Shown here piece after piece: positions 35,371 to 47,820 of a stretch of DNA of 64,000 bases. Below the pieces are notes generated by a model. That model made no database searches. It worked only from the letters and a program-made list of their open reading frames with translations, and had not been told where the DNA came from. Within the stretch, counting starts at the first letter, position 1. Every line of letters begins with the position of its first letter. Made by a program: the position numbers and the translations under genes. The DNA is from Cryptomeria japonica. Taxonomy: Eukaryota; Streptophyta; Pinopsida; Cupressales; Cupressaceae. The stretch is from contig NC_081407.1 in NCBI RefSeq assembly GCF_030272615.1, positions 97,819,897 to 97,883,896 on the forward strand. Reading direction: 5' to 3'.

Positions 35371-35483
35371 AGTCCGCATTATCATCCTCATATACATCTT
35401 CATCTAGATTTTATTGGTGTCTATCTTAGTCCATTGCCAGTTGCAGAGTCATAGCATGTGTCATAATGGGTCTACCAGGTGAT

Positions 35484-35745
35484 GGTTTGTTCCCCTTCGA
35501 ACAACCTATCTCGTACCAAATGGTGGTCAACGAGAAATCATTGACGGTCTAGCTAATTTAGCTTGGGATTCAAGGAGAAACAAACCTCAGTATATAGGAG
35601 TCGAGTACAAGATAAATATCGAGTCTAGGATTGCCCATAGAATTGATAGAGAGATTGAGACAGAAAAAATCAGACAAGAAATGGAAAAACTTGTATTAGA
35701 GAAATCCAGAAATACTAAACAACTCTCGCATCAAAATCCTCAATA
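35484..35745 (+). pseudogene. Charged, helical reading frame just upstream of Tat gag
   Basis: A stop-free stretch of roughly 87 codons reads TYLVPNGGQREIIDGLANLA, then NIESRIAHRIDREIETEKIR and MEKLVLEKSRN. It ends in TAG at 35745, 97 bp before the gag ATG. No ATG is near its start, so it may be the end of a longer pre-gag frame broken upstream. The composition (Glu/Arg/Lys, heptad-like) suggests a coiled coil. Family unknown. Confidence 0.4.
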
Positions 35746-35841
35746 GAGAGTCTACTCTAGTTTTGTATACCTCATACCTACATCTACATTCTAGCATTAG
35801 TCACTGTCTTGCATAGAACCACCCTCATATAGTAGTCTTAA

Positions 35842-38125
35842 ATGCCCGTCACAAGGTCACAAAAGGCAAAAGGTATAATGGACCCAAACAATGCCCAGTC
35901 TGTAAACCCAACTTGGAATATGGACATATCAACTAGTCAACAATCAGGTTCTCAGACAATGTCTACCCTAAACGAATTACAACAACATTTAACAAAAGAA
36001 GAAATTGAGTCAGTTCAACAAGATCCACATGTCCTTATGATCCTAGATGCACTTATACATACTGATAGGGACAAATTTCTATCGTTGTTATTAAAAAATG
36101 GGGCGAAACTTCCTCAAGATTTTGATGTCACAAAGATCTTACCATTGGGAAAAACTTTAGGTCAAGATAACAGTGAAACACCACCCATGACACAAATACA
36201 AGCAACAACCTCCAGTTTTCCTTAAAACATACCTATCCAAACAAATGTCAACATGAATGCAAACTTTCAAACAAGTGTGTCATCTTCGGCGATTAATGTT
36301 AGTATACCAACACAAAGCATACCTATAATATCAAGTGTCTCAGCACCTATTCAAACACAAACAACAAGTGCAACCCAACCTCCAGTTTCCTATTCTATAG
36401 GATCAACATATAGCCATCAAAATGCAAATCTAGGTCTTGCCAATCCAACAAGTACAACTCAACCAAACATGGGTTCGCATATCACTTACTTCATAGTACC
36501 TAGTGGAAAGCACAACACATAAAGTTATAATCATGGTACCTTCCAAAAAACTCCTAGTTATGTAACCACAAATCCTTTTGTGGGACATACACAAACACAA
36601 AGTGTACCTTTGACACAAATAGATATTCAGACACAACAATTACAGAATTTGCAACAACAAATGACGACCATGCAAACCGGTAACGATAAAAAGAGCTACA
36701 CAATGCAGGACTTATGTCCTTATCCATTCGATCACACATTATACATGCTGCCTTTCCCACAACATTTTGAAACACCTAAATTTGATAGATATCGAGGGAA
36801 GGGTGATCCTAGAGATCATATCAGAGAGTTTTTTACGGCATGTATAGAGGTTGCCACAGAAGATACTTATTTAATGAGACTATTTCCTAAAAGTCTGGGA
36901 GGTCCGGCTTTAGAGTGGTTTTCACATTTACCACCAACCATCACATCATGGGGAGAATTAGCTGAACAATTTATTGAAAACTTCTCGCATAACATTGACA
37001 CCTCAGTTATTTTGATGGAGTTGTGTGCCGCTAAACAATATGAGAATGAAACATTTGCATCCTTCATACAACGATGGAGAGCTCTCTATAGGAGGTGCAA
37101 GACAATTATCCCAGAAACAGAGCAAGTGGACATGTTCACAGAAAACTTGATTCCCAAGATTAAATATTCGATACAAATGCAATGATTAACCACATTCAAA
37201 CAAATCACGGAAAAAGATCTCAAATGTGAGAAGGGACTAGTAGAACAAGGTCTTATTAAGTATGGCAACACCAACAACAATGACAAATCTAAGTTTTGGT
37301 CGAAGAACAAAAATGTGACCAATGATGGTATTGTAGATGCCAGAACAGTAAACATAACTCAATCCGTTTTATCTTTGGGAACAAATCAGTCATCTAATCC
37401 ACATATAGGGAATAACACGACCTCCACAAATGTAAACGCTACACAAAACATGAATACAAGATACCCCAGGGTAAATACTCCAAGAAGAAATTACACACCT
37501 CTAGGAGAACCTATTGAGTCAGCACTCAAAAAGTTAATACAGACAAACATGATCACTTTACCTGAAGTCAGAGTGCATGAACCAGGTCCTTTCAAACCCA
37601 CATGGTGGAATGATAATGATTTCTCTGATTATCATCGAACTAAAAGTCATAAAACAACAAGTTGCTACAAATTGAAAAACTTGGTCCAAGATATGATAGA
37701 CCAAGGGGACATCACAATCGATACCGATAAAACCTCAACAAACACAAATCATACAATTTTTAAAGATCCATTTGTTAAACATGACAAAGGGAAAGCTACC
37801 ACATCAGGTACCTAAGACAATACAAGTAACTACACAAAGGTCTCATATGACTACACTATTCATGCCATTAGCTCAGGAGATATAGCAAACAATGAATCAC
37901 AAGAAACACTTGATCAAGATGAGCAATATCAAGACACTGACACAGATGATAACCAAATTTGCATGATTTCAAAGGCACCAAAGTATGATGATGATATAAA
38001 TCTTTGTCTTAGAGACTGGGGGCATGATCAACTATCTCATTCAAGTTGGTTTGAAGATGAACTCATAGAACACATCATGGATGTCAAACATACACATAAA
38101 GACTATGAAGAGAGATTTAACATAA
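35842..38125 (+). pseudogene. Tat gag, five stops from intact, cut by the DNA transposon
   Basis: One frame from ATG 35842 (MPVTRSQKAKGIMDPNNAQS) to the insertion point. A long Thr/Gln/Ser-rich linker (36150-36700) is followed by the retrotransposon gag domain at 36760-37185 (FDRYRGKGDPRDHIREFFTA; GPALEWFSHLPPTITSWGEL; FIQRWRALYRRC). Next is PLGEPIESALKKLIQTNMI and the C/H box DYHRTKSHKTTSCYKLKNL. In-frame stops are at 36223, 36520, 37183 and 37813, each one transition from a sense codon. Removing the insert at 38126 joins ...YEERFNI to NLDKTTYDTDK in frame, so gag and protease were one polyprotein. Confidence 0.85.
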
Positions 38126-38151
38126 GGGTGGCTACAAGAAGTTGAGTCCCA
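38126..38151 (+). repeat. Left terminal inverted repeat of the DNA transposon
   Basis: Starts GGGTGGCTACAAGAAGTTGA. The partner is 49965-49990 (19/26 identical after reverse complement). Confidence 0.7.
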
Positions 38152-39213
38152 CTTTTGGGCAAAAAGTGGAAGTGTTTTCTCTGTTTTTTAAATTTTTTGT
38201 CGATTGATGTCAAAATTTGATGCACTTAGAGATTGAATCTCAAAAAACTTCAATAATAGAAAATGTAGTGCTCGGAGTCTAATTTTGAATTATGTAATTT
38301 ATTTTAATATCCACATGCTAGAAATCCCTTTTTAGTAGGCATGTTTAAAAACCCATTTTTCAAAATACCTGTTTTAGGACCATACCACACATGTGTACAA
38401 CCACCCTTTTTTTATGCAACTAAATGATTTTTTGCAAATCCTTCTGGGAAATGATACCTAAGACACCAAATATTGATGAGAATATTTTTGCTTATTTTTT
38501 TATTGAATATATTTTTTTTTATTAATTTTTTACTGACAATAAAGTATATTTACAAAACATCGGGTGTACGACCACCATAATTTGATGAAAATTTCATATT
38601 TTGCAATTTTTTTTTAATATTCAAAAGAATTATATGTAGATTGATGTCATATAATTTATTTTTCTAAAATCCTAAAAACAAAAAAGTTATTAAAGTTTTA
38701 GTGAACCTTGGTATTTTAGGTTTAAGTTCCACTTTTGATTAATAAATAATACAAAAATAGTAAAAATAATCTTATCACTATGAAATTTACATTTTTGAAA
38801 TCAGGACGCTGAAAACTCTAATGGGTTTTCGTTTCGTCAAAAAATTCAATCAGAAAGGCCCTCAAAAAATTAGGCCAAGGTAGAAATATGATGTCGTTTT
38901 ACCTTAGTCATTTTTTTGGAGGTCCAAGCATATCCCAAGCCTATCCCGAAGCAAAAAAAGGGTTGTTTTCCACCCCTAATTTTAACAAACGGGCGCTCAT
39001 TTTTTAAATTCAAAAAATGGGCGCCCGTTTTTGAAAAGATCTGTTGGGCCAGAATCTGGCCCACAAGCACAAATCCCAATGATTGAATGATTTTTCAATC
39101 ATTGCCTGACAGGTACGATCTACAAAGAGAATGTTCTGATTAATCATTCTCTTTGTTTGTCTTATTGTCGATTTGGGAAGGAGATCGATTCGAATTCAAA
39201 ATTTGGTGTAGCC
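38152..39213. other. AT-rich left end of the DNA transposon with subterminal repeats
   Basis: No gene. Two head-to-tail or inverted copies of a GGGCGCYC motif lie at 38988-39034 (AAACGGGCGCTCATTTTTT; AAATGGGCGCCCGTTTTTGA). Similar motifs occur near the right end at 49755-49940. Confidence 0.55.
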
Positions 39214-41909
39214 ATGGGATCAAATCAATGCAGGAAGAGGCAAAGGAAGATTCTGACAACTAAGGAGATTGTAGCAAATAGCGAGAAGGAGGCAATGCGT
39301 CAACGAGAGAGAAGGTCAAGAATGAGACAAGGAGCTTCAAGTTCCACAATCATTTTAGAAGAGGAGAACATCAATGAGACCATAAATGCTGAAGAAGGAA
39401 ACACAATAGAACCATTTAATTCAGGTACATCTTCTTATCCATTATTGGATACATGTATGTCTTCACAACCCTATGTTTTAAATCATGAAGAAATTGGTGA
39501 TTTAGTAGAAGCAGGTTACTTATTAAATGAAATGCCAATTGAAAATCAAACCCCAAATGAAATTAGAACTTAAGTTGAAACTGAAATTGAAATCCAAATT
39601 GAAACTAGATCTCAACTTGAAACTGAAATTGAAACCGAATTTGAAACTCCAAATGAAATTGAAAATCCACCCGCAACTAAAACCAATAATGTGTATGTAG
39701 ACATGGAAACACCAATTGAAAATGAAATATGTTTGAATGATAATCAAACAAATGAAAATTTTGAAATTAAAAGTGATGTACTAGACAACCTTCCTGGAAT
39801 GGTTTCACGGAGACAGATTAGGACACATGCAAATAGATTTTTTAGACATTTTTTTTATAATAAGAAATTTGGGTTTCAATGTCAATTAATGGACAACTAA
39901 TTAAAATGACTAAAATGCGAAAAGTGATGAAGAAGTTAGGCTTTTATGTCAAACCCAAGAAGAAGGATGAGTCTTTAAAACAAGTTGTATCAACTGTTGC
40001 TAGCGCCTTTGATACAATTGGAAAGAAAAGTCGTCCTAAAGATAAAAATGCAGCATGGCGGGCAATAACAACAACTTTAGTAAGCCAAACAACTTCTAAT
40101 AAAAGAATGATGAGTAACATAAGTGGATATCTTAATATTCATCGCAAAACTTTGTCAAGAGCTGTAAAAAGAAGAGTTAATTTTGAAAGTGATCCGGCAA
40201 ACAAATTGTGGACTTTTAGTGGTAGACTACCAACATCTGATATGAAACTTACTAGTGAAGTCAAAAAATTGATCAAAAAATTATGGCACGATAATACGAG
40301 AGTATCACCTAATGTTAGAGATGTTCTTAAATTAAGAGTTGGGTCAAAAATTCGTGATCCACATCCAAAACACCTATTGGACATGACTCAAACTGAATTG
40401 TACAAAAAAAAATTAAATGATAAGGTGTTGACTATTAGCATTTGTCAAAGGTCTTTTGAAAAGTGTAAACCTTGGTATGTTCGAATTAACAAGGAAAGAG
40501 TCACATGTTGTTGCAAAACTCATGTTCAATTTCGCTACCATTATGATGTATTTCGATATATACATGTTACCATGCATAGTAATAGAATGTTCCAAGAATG
40601 TGGTATAAGTATACCACCTGAAACTATAAAGGAGTTTATATCAAGTTTGTTTTGCAACTCACTAAATGAGCAAAATTTTCTTTTCAATGCATGTGTTTCC
40701 GGTGTATGTGATATATGTGGAGATCTTGCATTGTTGGATGAATGTTTGCATGAAAATCTTTCAAATGATTTTGGACAACAATTAGTTGATGTTAAAAGAT
40801 TTAAAACTGTTGAGTATCCACTGAAGGATGGAAAGGTTGAAAAACGATGCGATCTAATCACTGAAAAAGTTAGTGTTCATGCATTTATGAATGAATTTAA
40901 GAGTAACATCGTACCTAAATATGTTAAACACACTCAAAATGCTAGATGGCTCGATGGTCAGTTTCGAATATGTAAGGATACATTTCTTGTTGGTAGTGTA
41001 CTTTCAGTTGTTGACTTTGCAGAGAACTACACGCTTGCACCACAAGATGAGGTCCAATCACAATACTACAATTTAGTGCAAGTGTCAATTTTTGTCCATA
41101 TTGTCTATAGGCATGCACTAGATAGTATAGAAAAGGATCGCAAAATTTTGAGAGGGTACCATTTCTATATGAGTGATAATAAATTACACTCATCTGCGTT
41201 TGTCCAGTATTGCTTCAAGACCTTTTTTTTTTCAGAATTTGAGGGAGAAAAATTCAGATGACACAACATCTAATATGGTCTGATAATTGCATAGGGCAAT
41301 TCAAGAATGCTAGAATATTTTATTGGTTGATTAGGATTCATAAGAAAACTAATATCGAACACATGTGGAGTTTTTTTGAGGCTGGACATGGGAAAGGAGA
41401 ACATGACGGTGCCGGTGCATGTGTTAAGAGAACCCTTTGCAAAGAGCAACTCAAATTCGAGGAAAAGGCTAAATTTAAAAATGCAAGTGCAATTGTGGAT
41501 TGGTGTAGTGTAAATTTATCCACAGGATCAAGTCAGAACTCTATAATTAGACGTTTCTTATGGCTAGCTAAAGAGGAAAATATCCTTCCAAGATATTATT
41601 GTGATACAATCAATGGGTCAGCTAGATGGCATTCATTTAAGAGTTCTAATTCTAACACTTGAACTATATGGACTACAGAGCTTGCATGTTTTTGTCAATT
41701 TTGTGTTGCATGTGAATGGGAAGAATGCAAGAATACGGAATGGGTCGAAGAATGGCAACACAAATCCTTAACACCTAGTGAGACACAATATGAAGATGTT
41801 AGAAGAAATGAAGACCCAGATCATGCATTTGCATCAGAAGATTATGATCGTGTTTCAGACCTCATACAACCTGGTAATTTAATTCAATTTCTTGTTTATA
41901 ACTTTAAAT

Positions 41910-41940
<31 letters not shown>

Positions 41941-42403
41941 TGTCATATAATTTATGATTGTATTTGAATTATAAATACTAATAAGTTATATTTCTACATG
42001 CACTTAAATTTGTTTTCTAGGACATGTGCATGTTGTTGTTGCACCTGAGGATAATGATGAGAAAGTTGAGTATTGGCTATCTAGATGTGTAGAACCTAAG
42101 AAAAAGTTGATATGTGATCAAGTAGATGATGATGGTTTTTAGTATCCAGTTGGGTCTGTTGTGGTAGTTGGCACATGGCTACACAAATACTTAACAAGAA
42201 GGAATGGCTTACCAACTTATGAAGACCAATCGGAAAAGAAGATTATACACTATTCTCATTTGGTGGTGGCAACAAACATCAAATTAGAAAGATACAAAGG
42301 TAGACCTACTAATAAGGTATTGTAGACACTTTCAGTAGAAGAGCATGAGGCAATCATAGACACATTGCAGAAGAGAGAGGATGCCAATGGTACATTAGGT
42401 TGA
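39214..42403 (+). pseudogene. Transposase-like gene of the DNA transposon (two exons)
   Basis: Exon 1 runs from ATG 39214 to 41873, a 147-bp intron (41874-42020; GT-AG) follows, and exon 2 ends at TGA 42403. The N-terminus is basic (KRQRKILTTKE; RQRERRSRMRQG), then an acidic Glu/Thr repeat region (39575-39660). The core has Cys/His motifs (RVTCCCKTHVQFRYHYDVF; CVSGVCDICGDLALLDEC), then HFYMSDNKLHSSAFVQYCFK, IWSDNCIGQFKNARIFYWL, MWSFFEAGHGKGEHDGAGAC, and a CFCQFCVACEWEEC box. The SDN...Q[FY]KN...HGKG..DG.G pattern resembles uncharacterised multicopy proteins that I recall from cnidarian and other animal genomes. The Asp residues are candidate DDE catalytic residues. Defects: TAA at 39571, frameshifts near 39890 and 41245, TGA at 41660, and TAG at 42138 and 42325. 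Confidence 0.6.
41874..42020 (+). other. Intron of the transposase-like gene
   Basis: GTAATTTAATT...TTTTCTAG, containing a (TA)n microsatellite at 41911-41932. Splicing joins ...SDLIQPG to HVHVVVAPEDNDEKV and keeps an open frame. Confidence 0.65.
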
Positions 42404-42659
42404 ATCAAATTTATATGCATGTAAGTTTGTGTTACTTGTGTGAACTCTTTTATATTTAATAATGATAATTGTTTTTCTTTGTCCCTTTAACATTGTATTT
42501 GTCTACATTTGATACAATTTTGGTTTCATAAACAACATTATATTAGTTATCTTCTTCTTAATGTTATTTTGTGCACATTGTAATTGTGTTACAATTGGAT
42601 TCTATTTTTTTATGATATATTTATTTATCGTAATCTCTTCATAGATTAATTGTAAGTTC
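42404..42659 (+). repeat. 256-bp direct repeat, copy 1
   Basis: Starts ATCAAATTTATATGCATGTA immediately after the transposase stop codon and ends ATTAATTGTAAGTTC. Copy 2 is 43696-43951 with only a handful of differences. Confidence 0.85.
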
Positions 42660-43695
42660 AAAGATAGAATTATGTCTAAAATAGAATTATCAGTTCAAAG
42701 ATAAGGTTTATTCATAGTCATATAAGAACTATCACTATTCCTTGTATCATTCCTCATTATCATTGTATGACAACTCTATATTTATAGTGTTATTTTTTAT
42801 TTTACTACCATTCTATTGCCTCCTATCTCTCACTCTCTTTAGCCATCCTCCATTCTATCCATGTTTTTCATACCACTACTATCCGCACTTATAAACCTTC
42901 AATACACTAGTAAAGTAGTGTGGTCAACTTAAGAAGAAAGTGGATACTATATTTGTAGCTCTTACTCTATTATACATTTTGCATTTGAGTTTGTTACACA
43001 CTCAGTGCCCAATGGATTTGTTATAGCTATATAAATGAATTATATTATGGAAAAGGAGGTCACAATGTTCACCTACCATCTTTTAATGATAAAAGTATAG
43101 ATATTGCATATGAAGATAAATTCTAACCTAAATTACTTTCATGAACTCTAGGGACTATACTCTTGAATGCTTCTAATCCTTAGCTCTTATATTTCTATCC
43201 ATTATTTTGACAATTTAGCTATCATTTTCTTACAACAAGCATGCATCAATATGGGCTTAGAAACAACTAACTAATTTAACTAAATATTTTTGGAGACATA
43301 ATGAGTCAAATAATGACTATAGCATTAGCTTCCCAATATCTATGTGGTAGGATTTGGGTGTACATGTAAGAAATATTGAACTCTAACTATTTGAATGTAA
43401 TGGTTGGAATAGCAAGGCTTCCTTTACTTATTCCAAGCCTTCAAAATGACAAAAGAATTATGCATTTCAAAAAGAAATTGACAAGAAATAATCTATGTCT
43501 ACTTCCAATCAAATGTCTATGACATCTAATTTTGTATCACTTAAACATCAAGGGCTAGGAAATTTACAAAGCTTAGCAAATCATTGAATAATGTTCTTCA
43601 AACCTTCCTAATAATTTGGTTAGCCTAATTCCATCAATCTATTGGATTCCTCTATGAGATTAATTTATAATTAATAATCCTTTTATAATTTTCAT
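42660..43695. other. Spacer between the direct repeats; no gene seen
   Basis: 1,036 bp of AT-rich DNA with short frames only. It has no TG...CA ends or PBS that would make it an LTR retrotransposon. Confidence 0.45.
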
Positions 43696-43951
43696 ATCAA
43701 ATTTATATGCATGTAAGTTTGTGTTACTTGTGTGAACTCTTTTATATTTAATCATGATAATTGTTTTTCTTTATCCCTTTATCATTGTATTTGTCTACAT
43801 TTGATACAATTTTGGTTTTATAAACAACATTGTATTAGTTATCTTCTTCTTAATGTTATTTTGTGCACATTGTAATTGTGTTACAATTGAATTCTAATTT
43901 TTTATGATATATTTATTTTATCGTATCTCTTCATAGATTAATTGTAAGTTC
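43696..43951 (+). repeat. 256-bp direct repeat, copy 2
   Basis: Collinear with 42404-42659 (same start and end sequences). The near identity suggests a more recent duplication than the decay of the flanking genes. Confidence 0.85.
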
Positions 43952-44425
43952 TTGATTTTATTATTATTTTAAGAATAGGATGTTATTGTAAATTGGGATA
44001 AATATTTTATTGAATTATAAACTGTCACACTATAAGATGATCAATCACAATGTTAAAATATAAAGTCATAAATAGATCACATGACAAGTCATAAATAAAA
44101 AGTCCTATATATAATCACATAACAATTCCTGATGACATAATAACAAGTCTTGAAATAATAATAATAAGGAAATGACATTAAAACAAGTCTAAATAACATA
44201 ATAACAAAACAACATCACATATATAATCACTAGAGTGCGCCAAATCACATAACACGACCTGATATCATAATAGCAACAAAATGACATAATAAAAAGTCCT
44301 ATATATAATCACATAACAAAAAGTCCTATATATAATCACATAATAACAAGTCCCTGGATAACATAACAAGTGTCATCATAAAAAGTCCATAATACAATAA
44401 CATGACATGATCTAAAATATATAAT
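43952..44425. other. Spacer with short repeats
   Basis: Contains repeated modules such as AGTCCTATATATAATCACAT (44100, 44305 and 44326) and CATAATAACAAGTC. It lies 3' of the minus-strand gene and holds no frame. Confidence 0.5.
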
Positions 44426-46512
44426 CTAAGAACTCGCGTGCATCTCATCTGTAGTCCTCTTCACTCCACGCGAAGGTGGTTGAGATGAATCATCCTATTG
44501 CAAGTGGTCCTGAGATGCACCATCATGTGTGTGTGCGGTATCATTGTCTCCACCCTCCTGTGCAGTATCAGTGTCTCCACCCTCCTGTACATTATTAAAA
44601 TATTTTACATGAGAAGAAGATTTAACATGAGAAGAAGTTACTTGCATAATTCACTTATAAAGTAATTAAATACTAAAAATTTAAAATAAATTACCCTACG
44701 ATCATGCTCTACAATGCCCTCACTGGTACGTGGAGGTCCACTATCATGAACAAGAAAAGTGGTTGTAGTCAAGTCCTACGAAAAAAAACATTGTACATAA
44801 ATTTTGATAATCCCTATAAAAGCCAGGTACACAGTATAAACAAATTATAAATTATTTTTCTAATCATCACCGCAAATGACAATGTCGACGCTTGTATATG
44901 GCTCAATCCCATAGCCATACCAATACTGTTAGTGGTATCGACCTGAACAACATATATAATGCATGAATCAAACTTGTATATATACAAAAATTATAAATTA
45001 TATATATAGACTACAAGTTTATCGCAGAAAATCATACATGTGATGCAGGCAAAGTAACTGATGGGCGAAGGCGTACATGTGATGCACCATCAAACAATCC
45101 AGAAGCCTACAATTGCAAAAAATAACGAACATGAATCAAAGTTGTACATAAATTAGTAAGCATATAAACACTTCAAATTAATGGATGAAAAACATACTAG
45201 TGGTATATGAAGCTGAGCCTTAACGGTCCACGGGTCATGTGAAGATCTACCCACCTCGGTGCTACACGAAGCACCCTACAAAATTGAAAAAACATATCAT
45301 ACACATCATTACATTAAAAAATTTATTTTTTATTTTAAATGTACATATCAATACAATGTATCTAGATGAAAGTGCATACCGTAAATGGGGTACCAACATC
45401 TCTAGGTATCAAGGTAACATGATGTTGGTTCCTCAATGACATGGTATGATCCATCCTCTGTTAAAAAAAAATTGACTCATGTTATAGTTCATATGTGTAT
45501 ATATAAGGAATTTAATATTGCACTATAAATTATATAAATAAATTTGTACCTCTGTAGGCTGATCATCGTCTGCCCACGGGAGATCAACATATGAAGAGAC
45601 GACATCAGCATGTGTAGCCTCCTCAACATCATCATAACCACCATGGGCAGCATCAGCATCATCAAAATCACCATCTCCTCCAGGGGAATCCTCACTCTGT
45701 GGACCCGTACATACATCCCCGCAGCTCGTGCAAACGTGTGCTAAGCTGAGGGCAGCCCTCACCTCGCACAACTACTGTACCAAATTGCCCGACAAGGCAC
45801 TCCATAAACCAAGAGCATAATCCACTGCTCAATGATGGGTAGGTGCTCAAACAACTAGTGATGGAAGAGGAACCAACGGATCATCATGCACATGGTTTCT
45901 AACCCTATCGCTCAATTTTGCTCCCAACCTATCCTAGGGCATGCCTCCCTCAACCCCTTGAAATGATCTAATATCAAAGTAATTGGGATTTTTACCCAAT
46001 TCAAATTCGGCCCATAATTTCTTCAAAAAATACACTGGGACCTCATGACTGGAGTGTGGTGGATGGTCAAAGACCATCCAACACCACTCCCAAAAGTGTC
46101 TATCTATGCCTGGGTGCCTACACCATCGAATTGAGATCTGTGGCTTCTTCGGATCTATCTCTTCACCCATCTTAGGGTTCACAAAATATTGTTTCAAATC
46201 CATTTTTATTATTTTTAATTTATTGACTTGTTTGTATGTTAGGCCATCAACGTAAAATGCATGCAATTCCTCCCGCCAACTACAATAGCTATCCAGCTTG
46301 CTATCTAAAGCTTGTATAGATTGTACAATCCCTTGCATACTATCTGCAAGGCATAACAATTGTGGAGGTGGATGAAGCTCACGTCTAATAGTATGGATAT
46401 CTCTAATCAAAGAATCAATATTCATCCCAATTATCTGCCTCAACTGATCGGGTGGAGGTGGAGATGGAGGTAGTGCTAGACCTAATAGCTCATCTATCTC
46501 AAACTCATCCAT
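44426..46512 (-). pseudogene. Seven-exon gene of unknown function in the DNA transposon
   Basis: Exons on the minus strand: 45550-46512 (963 nt), 45380-45457 (78), 45198-45275 (78), 45038-45106 (69), 44871-44942 (72), 44695-44775 (81) and 44426-44584 (159). Every exon is a multiple of three and every intron is phase 0 with GT-AG ends, giving 1,500 nt (499 codons plus stop). Exon 1 starts MDEFEIDELLGLALPPSPPP, then a region with RWCRHPGIDRHFWEWCWMVF and KLWAEFELGKNPNYF, then an acidic Gly/Asp/Ala stretch. Exons 2-6 are stop-free peptides of 23-27 residues. Premature stops: 45936, 45849, 45831 and 45774 (exon 1) and 44497 (exon 7). I recognise no family. It converges on the transposase-like gene and may encode the transposon's second protein or a captured host gene. 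Confidence 0.65.
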
Positions 46513-46581
46513 TCTGTGAAAATAATCTGCATATATATACAAACATGAAAATTTACAATTACTATTTAATTTACATTTCAC

Positions 46582-47820
46582 CTTCCAAAAAACCTTATAA
46601 TTAAATACAATTTACCAACTTAAATATAAAAAAGGAAACTCACATAGATCTACAATATTATTAATAGGTGGGTCTATTTTAATAATAAGCATCATTTAAG
46701 AAATATTATCCACTTAAATCAAAGTATAAGAAATATTTTACAAAATAAAACATCATAATGCCCATGCAGCTCAACCAATACTTTTTAACATCTAAAGATG
46801 CATTAGTATAAGCTCCATCAAAATCATAAAAATAATCATGAGAGAGAGAGAGAATAGATAATGAATAAATGACTCCACTGATTTAGATAATGATGGTAAC
46901 TTCCATGGAATTACAATTTAGTACCCTTGCAATATTTAACCATTATCGTCAATTAGGCTACCACTTTATATTTTCAACTTGATAGGATTCGATTCAACTA
47001 CTCTCTTTTGGTTTTAACTAAATTCATTAAAGTCATAAGTTATATCTATGAACTTGTCAATACATGTACTACTTTGTTGTGTTCTTTGCTAGAATCATTG
47101 GATGATTTAGTGATCGCAACTAGTAGTACTACACTAAGTTGAAGCTTGAATAAATAGTAGGTTATCTACTCTTGGAGGAGCTAAAACAAAAAAAACTCTA
47201 TTTTTTTATATTCAATTTTATTTGGTATTTCCTTGTTCAAAGTCGCAACCCACAAAATGTGATTCCAATATTGATCTATATTTGATTCTTATTTTTATTA
47301 AATCTGCCACTAGTGTGATTTATTGTCCTCTTAACTTAAATCAAGCTATGTAAATTTAAAGCCTTGTAACTTTTGATAGAGAGCATATTTTTTCATGCTT
47401 CATGTGGCATTGAAAAGGTGGTTCATAAATCTTCATAGATCACACAATTATTTTCTAGAATATTCCCTCGTATTTTATATTTTATTTTTTGTGATTTCAC
47501 ATTCTAGTCATTTACTTGGACATCTTGGCACTTGAAAATGACTGTCTTACATGAGATGAATTTGTTTGATATGTTTTATATGTATTGATTTTATTGATCT
47601 TTTAATTTTTTATTTGAGGAGGTATCATAGGTTTCTCTATTCATCCTTTTGTGGTAAAATTAGAAAGGGATAACTATGATTCTTTTGTAAAATGATATCT
47701 TGATAAGTTTTAGGTGGTGTAATCATTTTCCTTTTATGTATGGACTCATACCTAAACTAGAAACACTAGAAATTATATAATCTTGGTGTAACATCATTGA
47801 CCATGTAGGAGTGATTTGAT
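46582..47820. other. AT-rich interior of the DNA transposon; nothing recognised
   Basis: Presumed upstream region of the minus-strand gene. It has a short (GA)n at 46841-46853 and no frame or domain. Confidence 0.4.

Noticed and set aside
38150-38175. Short palindrome CCACTTTTGGGCAAAAAGTGG as a Helitron 3' hairpin or CACTA end
   Set aside because: It lies inside the element just past the inverted repeat. The CATAA footprint places the true end at 38126, and there is no CTRR terminus.
42404-43951. Small LTR retrotransposon (TRIM) with 256-bp LTRs
   Set aside because: The repeats lack TG...CA ends, and no PBS, polypurine tract or target duplication is visible.
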